NCBI RefSeq assembly: GCF_020379485.1
Contig: NC_063442.1
Location: forward strand, 12,673,509-12,737,508
Reading direction: 5' to 3'
DNA: 64,000 bases
From: Brassica napus
Taxonomy: Eukaryota; Streptophyta; Magnoliopsida; Brassicales; Brassicaceae
In this document: positions 1-10,490 of the stretch, one piece after another
Position numbering within the stretch: position 1 is the first letter of the stretch
How the letters are laid out: each line of letters begins with the position of its first letter
Notes under the pieces: model-generated
Told to the model about the DNA's origin: nothing
What the model saw: only the letters and a program-made list of their open reading frames with translations
Database searches by the model: none
Made by a program: the position numbers and the translations under genes

Positions 1-333
1 CAAGCCCGACTCTGCCTATGAACTAGTATGTTCCCCTATTTTAGCCATATCTCAAAAGTCATAGTTAGAATTAAAGATTTTGATACAAGTTAAGGCTAAT
101 CTTGTTAGGTTGAGTCCATTTTAACATTCCTAGTTACATCCCACTATGATGAAGAAAGTTTTCTTTTAAAATCTTAGAAAAGAAGAGTGCATTAGTTTGT
201 AAATCACTTTTGTCTTTATTTTTAACACTCATAGTCACTTCTAATGGGTCAATTAGTGGACGTAGTTATATCATACAGAGAATGTAATTAAGATTGAGGT
301 TTGCATTAAACGGGAGTTTGGTTTATAGGATTA
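1..333. other. AT-rich intergenic DNA
   Basis: No gene, RNA or repeat boundary could be supported here. The segment ends at the 3' terminus of the Helitron that starts at 334. Confidence 0.5.
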
Positions 334-343
334 CTAGGGTCGG

Positions 344-360
344 CCCGCCCTACGGGCGGG
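344..360 (-). other. Helitron 3' terminal hairpin
   Basis: A perfect 7-bp stem, CCCGCCC paired with GGGCGGG around a TAC loop, lies 6 bases inside the CTAG terminus. This matches the subterminal hairpin typical of Helitron 3' ends. Confidence 0.8.
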
Positions 361-1583
361 ATACAATTTACTTATGATCTAGGTTATTATTTTTTATATG
401 ATTTGGTGATTTGTATTTTAGGTTTACCTTTGCAAGAGATGTGTATCAGATATACTATTTTGTTAATTTAAGTTATTGGTTAGTTTGTTTGTAAGTAATT
501 TTTGTTTTGAATTTTTGCTTATATGGCATCACCATGATTGAGTTGTTATGTCAATTCTCAGTTGAATAATTTATATCTAACAACTAATGTATATGATTCT
601 TTTTGAGGTCCTCGCGAGCCGTAAGGTCTTTGCATAAATTTGCAAAAAGAAAATTTCAACTTTGGTTAGAAACTGGCAATCAAAAGATGAGCCATCCAGT
701 TGGATTGGAAATGGTGTTCCTAGATTGGGAATATTGTTCTTGGTGTTCATCGGTCTTATTTCTTAAATTCAATACTGGGTGATACTTGATTTTAGTAAAA
801 TAATCTCTATTATTTATTAGGAACAAATATGAGTATCTCTAGAGCATTTATTACTTGGTCTTAACCGTTAAGCTTAGGATTTCAGATTATGGAGGAAGAA
901 ATTCATAATTGTTTCTGCGTTCCATCTGAGATCAGCTACCAAGATGTTTTTATTGTCAAGATTTGGAGGACTCATTGGTAGAAATTGGTACTATTTATAT
1001 TTTGATTACCGAAATACTAAAACTTTGACATGGTATGCAGATATTTTAAATTTATTTATAGCGTAAACTATATATTTATTTTACACAGTTCTATATATTT
1101 TTTATTAGTCAAATATTGTTGCAAAGAAATTTTCATTTTTAGTCATTTAGTTTTTTAAATTTTTTTTATATAGGTTAGGAAAATATTTACAACCAAATAA
1201 ATTGGAATATAATCTTTTATAAGATTTCAACAACATGATACACAATCTACGTTTTTACACATCAATACTTACCATCAATTAGCATCGTTAATTTTCTGTT
1301 ATTTACTTGATTTATTTTGTTTTATATAAAATTTTATTTTCATAATAAAATATGAGAAGGTATAAATTATCAGCGGTAAGATGCATTTATGAGATAATAC
1401 TATTTATTTAGAAATATATGGTTATATAGTATGAATGAATTATTATTTTTTATGATTTATGATTTTTATTTTATAAACTATATGATTAGCTGAAGATTCA
1501 CTATATACTATATCCGAAAAGAGTAGATCGATGATCATATCATACAGTACTTTGATAATTTCTTCAGATAATGCTCGAGTAGG

Positions 1584-1931
1584 TTTTTTTTTAACGCTGA
1601 TTTATTATGATCTTACAATTATGATATAGGAAAGATTACATAGACGATTCGACAACCGACAATACTACCTACCTTATGAAGACCTACGCCTAACTGCATC
1701 ACTTGAGTCGTCCTATGTAGATCCACGCCTGACCAGATTTACTTGCACCGTGTTGAAGATCCCTTGCAAGCCTTTCCTCTGTAGTCTGCATAATTGTTTA
1801 ATAAACCGCTTTCTCCGGGACTTGAAACCTGAATTTCCTGTAATCTGCAATAAATTGCATAGTCTGGGATTCGAACCCCAGACTTGGGTGTAGAAACCTT
1901 TAACCTTAACCAATTGGCTACGGTGTTCCAC
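1584..1931 (-). mobile_element. tRNA-derived SINE with 12-bp target duplication
   Basis: On the minus strand the 5' head carries a pol III box A-like TAGCCAATTGG and a perfect box B GGTTCGAATCC about 43 bases later, as in a tRNA. The 3' end is an A9 tail (T-tract at 1584-1592). Flanking direct repeats are TGCTCGAGTAGG (1572-1583) and TGCTCGCGTAGG (1932-1943), 11 of 12 identical. The body lacks a closed acceptor stem, so it is not a working tRNA gene. The SINE lies inside the 334-4600 Helitron and must be younger than it. Confidence 0.85.
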
Positions 1932-1972
1932 TGCTCGCGTAGGTTATACGCCAATTATCAGGATCCAAATAC

Positions 1973-2230
1973 TCAGTGTGTCGAACAGCTTGGGAGCATA
2001 TCCTTTCTCACAATGGCCCTCGAAGTAGCATTTATGGAGAGAGACTTTCGAATCAAGAAACTCACTAAGCCATTTCCAAATGACCTCATGTGTCGTTTCA
2101 AGTTATCATTGAAATCTACGTAATAGAGCCCAAACCTCATTTTATACTCTCTCTCCCACTCGAAGGTGTCCATTAACGATCATATGTACCTTGTAACCTC
2201 GCATTGTGCAGCCAGCGAACCATCCATCAC
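1973..2230 (-). pseudogene. beta-glucosidase (GH1) C-terminal fragment
   Basis: A minus-strand frame of 66 residues reads MDTFEWEREYKMRFGLYYVD near its start. This matches the conserved C-terminal block of plant family 1 glycosyl hydrolases (…W-S-L-M-D-x-F-E-W… R-F-G-L-Y-Y-V-D-F), which ends the TIM barrel and holds the aglycone/glycone-binding Glu-Trp pair. Just upstream on the minus strand, sequence equivalent to V-K-G-Y-F is visible in another frame (M-R-G-Y-K), so a frameshift lies near 2170. Only the last exon is present; the acid/base and nucleophile glutamates are absent. It is a relic with no enzyme activity, carried in the Helitron along with the BON and RPA fragments. Confidence 0.75.
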
Positions 2231-2239
2231 ATGTGTGAT

Positions 2240-3149
2240 ATAAAAGTATTTTTCTATGCCTTCAGTTAATTAATATAAAAATATCTTTAGTAACCATATT
2301 AGTTTGTAATATGTACCTGATGGTTCTACCTATGATCAAGATGTGACATAAATTCTTTGCCAAAATAAAATAGCACCATCACAATGTTAAGTATTGGTCT
2401 TGGAAGTGTCTCAAGAAATTCATCAAACCCGCTGGATATATCACTATCCCTGTTGGACTTGTCCAGTCTGTTTATCTCCAGTTTTTTTTAACACATATCA
2501 GCTTAATATCTATTTATGTTAGAATTGTTTACAACCCGTTTATGTAAATCCCTTTTAATTTATACCCGTTTACGATCTCTATTCTTAAACCAAAATTTAA
2601 TCATCGAATTCTTGTTTATGTAAAACTTGTTTACTCTATGTTTTTTTTTGTATTTCATTATGAGCTACTGTGAAGCATAACAAAATGCATAACATGGCTG
2701 AGTGAACTAAGAATTCCACAAAACATAATTAAACGGAAAAGTACATAACATAACAAAACATGATTAAACATTCTTCATCCTTCCACACGAATAGTTGTAC
2801 TTTACTCTTCTACTTGTGTTTCTGTCAAGTCCTCACATCCATATACTCACACTGAATATTAATAGTTTCTATAGTTCGTTAAGATTGAAAATCCATCTGT
2901 GCAAAACAATGTAATAAAAACATCAGAACTATCACAAACAAAAGCTCTAGCTTAAAACCCATTATGAGGTAGAGCTCCCTCATCAGAACTAATAACCATT
3001 GTTTCTGCCATAGGTTATGGTTTCTTTATAATAAAACAAAACTATAGCTTAAGCAGTATTGGTTTCTTCTAACTTAATCTAATAAGGACACAGTTCAGTT
3101 TATCAATGTACATGTTCAGCAGTGGATAATAGATAGATCCCTCAGACGA
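2240..3149. other. Helitron interior, no gene recognised
   Basis: AT-rich DNA inside the Helitron. Short frames exist on both strands, but none resembles a known protein and no splice-consistent gene model could be built. Confidence 0.4.
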
Positions 3150-3846
3150 TGTACAGGTTGCATCGCCGAGAAACTGCTGCTCATCGAGCTTAAGCATCTG
3201 AAATGAAACTCCCCCAATCATGAATTGTAACACATTTTCAAGTAGGAGACTGGAACATGAGAACAGATAATGAGATAATCTGAATATACCTCCTCCTTTG
3301 AGTTTTGAAACTGAATGTCAATATCATACACACGAAAACATGCGCAGGGAGAAGAGAAATGATCATAAAGTGAGAAAATTTATATTAGGGTTGATGTTTT
3401 TAAAAGCAACTTACAGGAATGTCTGGACCAGCTCAAACTGATAAGAGAGTGTGATCTTCTTAATCCATTTAGGATTCAGAGAATTCAAAACAACCTCTGC
3501 ATCGTATCACCCAACCAAAAATATATAATAAGGTTTCAAGAAAGATCCTTCAATCAAAGCTATGATCATTTAGTAGAACGAACCTTTGACATCAAGTCAC
3601 GGTCTCGTAAATTGGAAGCAGAGAACGATAACTGTGAGCAAGCCAAGAAGCAGAACAATGAAAGTTGGAGAATTCAAATCTTGGTTTCAAAAAAGAAGAA
3701 GAATGTAATATAAAAGGGACCTCGATCTGAGAGAAGAGGCTGTTTGAAGCCGCGAGACTTGAGGTAGTAGTCAACGGCGTCGTTTGTAGAAGCGTAGCCG
3801 GCGGCGGAAGTAGTTCCACCAACACCGACCTTTCCGCCACCACCAC
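3150..3846 (-). pseudogene. BON: BONZAI/copine-like gene fragment, spliced structure kept
   Basis: Copines are Ca2+-dependent membrane-binding proteins with two C2 domains and a vWA domain; plant BON proteins act at the plasma membrane in growth and defence. Recognisable minus-strand exons are: 3846-3721 (Gly-rich N-terminus, then TNDAVDYYLKSRGF and, in another frame, LFSQIEV); 3631-3584 (LSFSASNLRDRDLMSK); about 3508-3415 (VVLNSLNPKWIKKITLSYQF…); about 3344-3290 (FRVYDIDIQFQNSKEE); and 3197-3150 (MLKLDEQQFLGDATC). Introns keep GT-AG ends at several junctions. Damage: a one-base frameshift between SRGF and LFSQIE near 3735, no AG acceptor directly before FRVYD, the middle of C2A (the Ca2+-binding S-D-A-M-V-V-V-Y region) missing, and everything after C2B lost. 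This is a genomic copy with introns, not a processed one, consistent with Helitron capture. Confidence 0.85.
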
Positions 3847-3999
3847 CTTTTTGGTTCCTTCGAATTAAAAAGAGAAACTCCAAATATTAACAGCAAGAAT
3901 CGTGAGCATGATCTATTCTGTTTAAATACATAGTCAGATTCACATAAAACACAATCAAAGCTAATGACCAAGAAGAGTGAGAAATCAAAATTCACTCAC

Positions 4000-4145
4000 A
4001 TTAACATCGACCAAAAGCATATCCACCCACATAAGCTCTCCACCATGCTTTCCTAGCCTCCCAGTATCTCAGCAGCCTAGCCTCCACAACCAATGAACAC
4101 TTCCCGATTTTCAAATCAGAAAAAAAACACCCTAGACATGGCCAT
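4000..4145 (-). pseudogene. RPA1-like OB-fold (DUF223) first exon, frameshifted
   Basis: The minus strand encodes, in pieces, SDLKIGKCSLVVEARLLRYW then EARK, and in the next frame GELMWVDMLLVDVN, followed by a GTGAGT splice donor at 3999-3994. The motif order (DLK-G-K-C … LLR-x-W-E-A-R … GGELM-x-VDMLL-D) is typical of the N-terminal exon of plant replication protein A 70-kDa-like/DUF223 proteins, which bind single-stranded DNA. Two frameshifts are visible, one in the T8 tract just after ATG-GCC-ATG and one after EARK. Plant Helitrons often encode RPA-like proteins near their 5' end, and this exon lies about 450 bases inside the 5' terminus at 4600. It may therefore be the element's own decayed gene rather than a captured host one. 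Confidence 0.75.
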
Positions 4146-4709
4146 TTAGAGAGATTAGTAGAAGATCGATGAGATAAGCAGCAGAGAGATGAAAAGAGTA
4201 AGATCTCCATAAGGGTGACTACTAACCTATTTATAACTTGGATCTCGCAGACGGAACGCCGCATTGAAGGGCTCGTACTGGGCGTATGTATTAATGCCAT
4301 TAAAGTCGAGATACGTTACAGGGAGAGGGTAAACGATCATCGTCGAGATCATACTGAGATGAATGGAGGCGGAAATTAGGTTTAGCGGGGTGACGCCTTC
4401 TGATGTTTTCGCAGGAAGCAAGGAACGGGCCCGAAGCCCAACTCTACTGATAGATTAAAAAAAAGGCCAGTACGAAATCAAACTGTGCGCAGCGTTTTTA
4501 TTAATGAAGACAGATGTCAGCTTCAGGGAGCTCGAATTGTTGCACTGGCAGCTGAGGTGGCATCCCCAGGAGGGATTGAAACCCTTCTTTATATATAGGA
4601 TTATAAAAGAGCAATAATTAAGTATTTAAGTTTAAAACATGTTTTTTTATATCACCAACAAGTTTAAATTGGTCATTATTTTAAATTCTAATGTATAAAT
4701 ATCAATATA

Positions 4710-5472
4710 TCTATATAAAAGCAATTAAAAAAAAATCTTCTACATATTGACATTTTCTAGGATTTTAAAAGAAAACTTTCTTAATTACATCAATATCTAT
4801 CTTATTAAAATAGAAATACACTTATAAATTAACTCTTAGTTTTTTAATTTATTACATCTCAATGCCACTGAAAAAATAAATTTACCTACATTTTAGTATT
4901 CTTGTCTTTTATAGTTTAATGAATGCATTTTCCTAAGATGAAATACAACAAATTATGTAAAACTTACTTAAGGAATATTTCCCATAATCAAGCTAAATAA
5001 TAAATTACACTTAATCAATACCAAAAATATAACAAAATGTTCATTACACGGATTTGGTTATTTTTTATTTTGGTATATTAACTATGTCTTAAAAAACATA
5101 GAAAATGTTATAAAAAATACATAATATAAAACACACAAAATTATAAATAATATATATATTTGATTATTTGATAGTATAAATCAAATATAACCATATACAA
5201 CATTTTTATTTTACCTAAATTTTTGATCCATAAAAAAATACATTTACACCAACACACGGGTTATATTTTAAAAATATGGATCTAATAATTGACGGATCTA
5301 AAAATAAAATAAAATAAAAATATTCACTATAAATTATAAAATTTATGGGTTTAGAAATATATTAAACAATTATTTAATACATATAAATTTTATAAATATA
5401 TATTACCATTTATATAAATTTTTAAAAAAAAATAAAAAAGAATATCCGGTGGGTGTGCGGATCAAGTTCTAG
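4710..5472 (+). mobile_element. Short non-autonomous Helitron
   Basis: It begins TCTATATAAAAGCAATT after an A (4709) and ends CTAG (5469-5472) before a T (5473). A hairpin with stems ATCCG and CGGAT (5444-5462) ends 6 bases before CTAG. The interior is AT-rich and non-coding. No target duplication is expected for this class. Confidence 0.75.
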
Positions 5473-6447
5473 TATGTATATAAAAGCAACTACGATGAAG
5501 AATGCACGTGTTTTTGACATTTTTCAGCTTTTAAGGTTTAATGAGTGACTGTTATATCTTCATTTTCTACCTTTTTTCACAAGTTTTCAAACTTAATATG
5601 CAGCCATTTTCAATTTTTTTTTCATGATTTCACCGTTTTTAAATCATTTATTTTGGGAGTTATCTACATATAGCAAATCTAAGACTTAAAATTTGATTTC
5701 GAACTAGAAATTTTGATATTTTGTAAGCTTTTCGAATTTGAGAAACTCGATTTTACAAAACTAGGCGCTGTTCATTTCTCCAGGTAAGGCGGGTATAATA
5801 CGGCTCAGCGCCTTGACATACCGTTCACATCCTTTTTGCCATGGTGACCTTCCGATCTGCGTTTAATCAGACGAGTTATCGGTGGTGGGGGTGTTTTAGA
5901 ACAAAGATTGACATTTATAATAAATATATTATTTTGTTAAATCGAAAATACACACTTTTTGAAATACTTTTTTTTTTGAATCACCAAAAATATACGTATA
6001 TATTTGTATTTATTAACGGTAGAAGCATGGACCCATAGTGGGTGAGTTTTGATTGTATTACGTGGTATTGTATTTTGAGTTGAGTCTTAATTTATGGATG
6101 AATGCATTGGATTGTGGACACAACCAACTTTAAAAAAGTTTCACATAACATGTGATGTTCATTGCAAATTAAACCATGTGTCTATGAAAATCATATTTAA
6201 TTTTAATTCTCTTGAAACGGTGGACGATAAAGAGTTATTAGAACAAGAGATAAAGTTGTGGACGGTAATTTCATGAATGGAAGAGTTGTGGACAATATAA
6301 GCATGGAAGGCAGAGTGGCAATACCAACGGTGAGCTTGGTATTCCAAAGCTTTCATAGTTGGAATTCGTAACAAATCGTTTTTCTTGAATTAAACTCTAA
6401 ATCCACGTGAAAAAGATGGGTTGAAGTTTCACAGGGTTTAGACTAAC
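5473..6447. other. AT-rich intergenic DNA
   Basis: No gene could be supported. The bases right after the Helitron end (TATGTATATAAAAGCAACTA) resemble the Helitron 5' start, so an older copy may have been hit here, but no second 3' end was found. Confidence 0.4.
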
Positions 6448-7410
6448 TTTTTTTTTTTTTGGTAAAATGTAAAGATATTATTGTTAACTTTTCATTTTTT
6501 GATAGAAATACAATGAATACAAGAAGCAGATAAAAGAAAAATAAAACCTAAACAGCGACTCAATCTATCTAAGCCGGAACAGACACAATAAGCAAAAGCC
6601 GTAGACCAGAGGCATCAACTAATCTGCACTTACCACTTGCCGCAAAAGGAAGAGCCAGTTAAACCGAGAGTCAGAACCCGGTAATTTTAGCCTCCCCGAT
6701 GAACCTGTTCTTAAAGATGAGGCCCGACCAAGAACAGTTTGCGGAAGACTTCAAGAGCATCCACCTGCACAATCAGACAGCCACGCCAGAGGCCAAGCAC
6801 CTGCATCGACAAAACGAGCATTTATTAGGGACGCACCAGTCACAAAGGACTGAAACCGTCCAGAAGCGCTGGCTTGGAATCACCGCCTAGCACCAACCCG
6901 ATGCCTCTAGACATGCAAAGAGTAGAAATGCTGCACGACCACACAAGCTCAAGTGATCTTATGCAATGATGGGATGTGAGCAAATCCAAGTGTGCCTCAG
7001 GGATAACAAACGACTGCAACCGAGAGCCGCCACACCACTTGAAGTCATCGAGAACCGAAGAAGCAACACTCTAAGCTGAAAAACCCACTCTGGCGCCACA
7101 CAGAGAAGAACATCTTGACAGAACAGTGGCACCACTCCGCAAGAAACATAACCTTCAAACAGAGCAAAACGGAGAAGGGCCGATTAGAGGAGCTTTGAGG
7201 AGAGGACGCACGGAGAGAGACCATCCAGGAGCCATAGACGAAACCCTTTGAAAACCCTAAGTGCAAAAACACGAAAGAGCCCAGTACCATCTCCAGCATG
7301 GGTACATGGACTCAAAGACCGCCTCCGTGGTAGCAAAATCCACCGGACCTCACCGGAACCCGACATAGAGGAAACAAAACGAGAGAGCACCACCATACCC
7401 GAAGAGCCTC
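6448..7410 (-). mobile_element. Poly(A)-tailed retroposon remnant (LINE/Sadhu-like)
   Basis: On the minus strand this GC-richer block ends in CTTTACATTTTACC followed by A13 (T-tract 6448-6460), the 3' end of a reverse-transcribed element. Upstream is non-coding, UTR-like sequence. A block of similar style at 8301-8640 on the same strand may be its 5' part, separated by the LTR-like segment at 7411-8300. No target duplication was found. Assignment to a named family is a guess. Confidence 0.45.
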
Positions 7411-8300
7411 ACATTGGAGCCACTTAACCACCAAACAGACCAGAAGAGATCCTCTGAGAGGATGAAAGGAAAGAGAAGCCAAACTGATGTGCCCCAGTCC
7501 ACATATCAGTATATGGAACCAGCTCCGCATGGAGATCAGGACGTTCTGAACAATTCAACTGAGGTTCATCCATCCAACCGTACCGATCAGACTGACCGAG
7601 ACGTGTACCGGATCGACCCGCGTACGTCCAGAATAGAGCTAAGGCTGGAACCACGTCCAGACAACCGAATTGACCGTACCAGAACTCGTCTTTCCCAACC
7701 ATCTCGACATTCTAAGGACAATAGTCGAGTCAGACTTAACTTGGGTCGTGAAGAACCTGAAGACAGACATGGATTCTCACCCGGCAGACCATCCTGACAG
7801 TCCCGCAGGAGTCCTTATCATTACTGCCGTGCATCTATTAGGTTCGGATGAACCTGGACAGTAGCCGAAGGGTTTCCTTGACCAGAACATGAACCGAAGG
7901 GTCATCTTTGACCAATATGTATGGAAGACTGAGTCTTTGACTCATTAATAATATTCTAGTCAATGTTTCTATTTTCTATGCCTTGTTTTCCCACAATTCT
8001 CTTTAATTCTCTTTGACTACAAGTAGTATAAATATGTAGTCTCTTCCATGAATAAAATCAGTCTAAATTTGAGTTTATTTTTGATTCTTATTTTCTCTGA
8101 GTGAGAGAGAGAGAGTTCTTTAGCTAGTTAATGGGTGTGAACCGGCTTGTTGAGTTGGTGGTCAGCCAATTCATATTTGTGTGTTGTTTGCTGGTTAGCC
8201 AACATACTACATTCTTTTTAGGTGGTTAGCCTTAGATCTTGGGTATATCAAGAGCCATTCTGCATCTCTTGATGATCCTTTCAATCCATCTCAGTTCCAG
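7411..8300 (+). mobile_element. LTR-retrotransposon-derived fragment with LTR-like promoter
   Basis: The first part (7414-7797) is an open frame rich in Arg, Asp and Pro with no recognised domain. It is followed by sequence with LTR features: a TATA-like TATAAATATG near 8027 and AATAAAATC near 8052. Neither LTR boundary nor a 5-bp target duplication could be found, so it is a truncated copy or an old solo LTR. Confidence 0.4.
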
Positions 8301-8640
8301 TAGTGTCATTTGTCTTCTCGGATCATATCCAACACCCAGCTAAAATGATCCTTCAATTCATGACGTATCACAAACCTCGCCCACTCAAGCAGTAAAACCC
8401 GGAAGACCGTACGGAGAAAATTGGTCAACCTAAACCCTAAAAGCCGACTATTACCTAGGACCACCGATCTACCGCAAAGCCAGAGCAAACCACGATACCA
8501 CCAGAACCACAACTCCTCGCGTGCAGAGCCAATTCCAGGGCAAAGGAGAAGCCCAGATCTGAAAGTATGTCGACGAAGAAAAAGAGGACAACGGAGCAAC
8601 GACAAAGTACGGGCGCTTGATTGTAGTTTTTGAAATCGTT
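8301..8640 (-). other. Possible 5' part of the minus-strand retroposon
   Basis: A minus-strand open frame (8605-8306) lies in GC-richer DNA like that at 7000-7410. It matches no domain I know. It may be the 5' half of the element whose poly(A) end is at 6448. Confidence 0.3.
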
Positions 8641-9149
8641 TTTGTTTTAATTTTTTAAAGGCTTGTTCTATAATTATTTAATATATTTTCCAAGTTTTTT
8701 TTAGTAATGACAAAAAACAATATATTGACAAAGTTTTTTTTTTACAAAATAGGGAATCTAGTTTTGAACTTTTAATAAATTTCAGTAAAAAATTAGAAAA
8801 TGCGTGTTTGAATTTCTTTCTAAATATGGTTAATATTTTTTATTTTGTAAATAATTATATCAGTATTAAGAATATGCGTCTTTTGAAAGTAATTTTGTAT
8901 ATTTGTAAGAATTTATAATATTCACTTTTATTAAAATACTTTTTAAATAAAATAATTTAAAAACACTTTAATATCTTTTATTAATAATTTAGTCATTATT
9001 TAAAATTTTGTAAAAAATAATTTTGTTGTATTAAAATAAATCATTGTTTAATTTACAAAAAAAAATAATGATTAACACACTTTAAGTGGTTTCGATCATG
9101 CCTCTGTCTACTCCAACATTTTTTATGTTCTAAAGACATGGAAGGATCA
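8641..9149. other. AT-rich spacer
   Basis: Runs of A/T with no gene, RNA or clear repeat boundary. Confidence 0.5.
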
Positions 9150-9836
9150 ACTTGTACCAGAAAATATTTAGAAGAAGTGGAGCTTGGATTATCTGGTCAA
9201 TATAAAAAACAGAAACTCTTTTCTCTTTCAAGGTAATCTGGCGCTCTTGGTCCATCCTTTCTAAAAACAATCTATGATGAAGTAAATCATTGGTTTCTAA
9301 TCAAATCAATGGAACAAAAGGAAAAAGCTATAGATTTAGAAATGTAAAAGAGAATCATCTTTGGTTGGAAGCCACCTCCTTTATCTTGGATCAAATGTGA
9401 CATTGGTTTCGCTTGGGATAAAAATAGGAATCAAAGTGGTGCCTCTTGGGTCATCAGAAACAGAGAAGGGAAAGTATTATTGCATGGTCGACATTCTTTT
9501 GTGGATATTTTTTGTAAACGTGACGCTTCTCTGGAAAGCTGGCTATGGGCTATTGATAGTCTGAAGACTCTTCACTTCAACTCGATTGTCTTTGCTTCAG
9601 ATGATCACAGCCTGATCAATGCAATCTCTAAACCGTCAGCTTGGCCATCCCTCAAATTCTACTCATCAAAGGTTCTATCTAGTCTTAATGAAATTTCAGA
9701 TTGGCATGCTCAGTTTTACTACCATAATCAGATTAAAGGAACAAAATTCATAGCAAATAGTGTGATCAACAATGATCTAGTTCAATCATATATTGCTTTG
9801 GGTCATACTTGTTGGCTTAATCACTTGTTTAGATAA
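9150..9836 (+). pseudogene. LINE ORF2 C-terminus: zf-RVT tail and RNase H-like domain
   Basis: From 9357 a single frame reads GWKPPPLSWIKCDIGFAWDK, then GASWVIRNREGKVLLHGRHS, and ends …LGHTCWLNHLFR at 9836. This is the RVT_3 RNase H-like domain found at the end of plant L1-type LINE ORF2 proteins, with the acidic residues (CDI, LES, SDD) in place. Upstream (9150-9350) pieces such as SGAWIIW and RNSFLF, typical of the zf-RVT linker, occur in shifted frames with stops. The reverse transcriptase is missing, so this is a 5'-truncated, decayed LINE. Confidence 0.8.
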
Positions 9837-10050
9837 GCCTACAATGTTCTTGTCCCTTTTCTTTTGCTGTTTGTAAACGATCCTTGTAATACTTTTGTCG
9901 GATATCTCCTCATATATGGAATTCTAGTGTTTTAAAAAGATTAACACACTCCAAGTCACATCTTAACTTTCTACTTTCTAGTTATAAGATATGTCACTCC
10001 ATGATATAACACCATTTTTGGTGAGATTTGTCTATTTTACCTTTTAACCT

Positions 10051-10490
10051 TTTTTTTGAACAACACACTTTAATTAATAAAGAGAGTTTCAGACCAATGC
10101 AGAAGTCGAGCCATTACAGAGAGCTGATTTTGCAAGCAAGTCAGTTGTAGCATTTTGGGCTCTAGGGACAAAACGAAAAATCAGAATGAAATCAAAACTA
10201 GAGGATAGAAACTTGAGCTCCATTGGATAATTTTTTGAGTTGACAGCTCTATTGAGTTCAAGTGAGTCAGAATGCATCCAGACGTTGATGAGGTGAGAAT
10301 GCTGAGCTGCTCAGAGGGTTTCTCTAAGGGCTAGAGCTTCAGCTAGTAGCGGCGAGGGCACGGATGAATAAGTAGTTGTAGCATGAACGTTCGTGTTTGA
10401 ATATTTAGAAGATATATATTATCCTAAGCCCGCCTTGAGAGAATAGCCGGACCAAGCTGCTTCTGAATTACAAATTGCAAATTTTAATTC
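10051..10490 (-). pseudogene. LINE RNase H-like domain and 3' end
   Basis: The minus strand reads SEAAWSGYSLKAGLG, a stop, then PSPLLAEALALRETL, a stop, then VWMHSDSLELNRAVNS and FRFVPRAQNATTDLLAKSAL. This gives the RVT_3 order A-W … AEALALRE … D-S … R-x-x-N-x-x-x-D-x-L-A-K. After the last stop a short 3' UTR ends in A8 (T-tract 10051-10058). The two in-frame stops make it non-functional. Its orientation is opposite to the LINE at 9150-9836, so the two are separate insertions. Confidence 0.8.

Larger units (their letters stand above)
334..4600 (-). mobile_element. Helitron carrying several host-gene fragments
   Basis: Read on the minus strand, the element begins TCCTATATATAAAG at 4600 and ends CTAG at 337-334. 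Just inside the 3' end is a 7-bp perfect GC hairpin, CCCGCCC and GGGCGGG (344-360). The flanking bases on the minus strand are A (complement of 4601) and T (complement of 333), the AT target expected for Helitrons. Three gene relics lie inside, all on the minus strand: an RPA-like OB-fold exon (4000-4145), a BONZAI/copine piece (3150-3846) and a beta-glucosidase 3' end (1973-2230). A SINE with its own target duplication sits at 1584-1931. I recognise nothing coding in 338-1570 or 2240-3150. No Rep/helicase domain is seen, so the copy is non-autonomous. Both ends are read directly; gene capture as the origin of the fragments is inference. Confidence 0.78.

Noticed and set aside
1835..1931. Possible tRNA gene on the minus strand (box A and perfect box B)
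   Set aside because: No acceptor-stem pairing; it continues into a 348-bp unit with A-tail and target duplication, so it is a SINE head.
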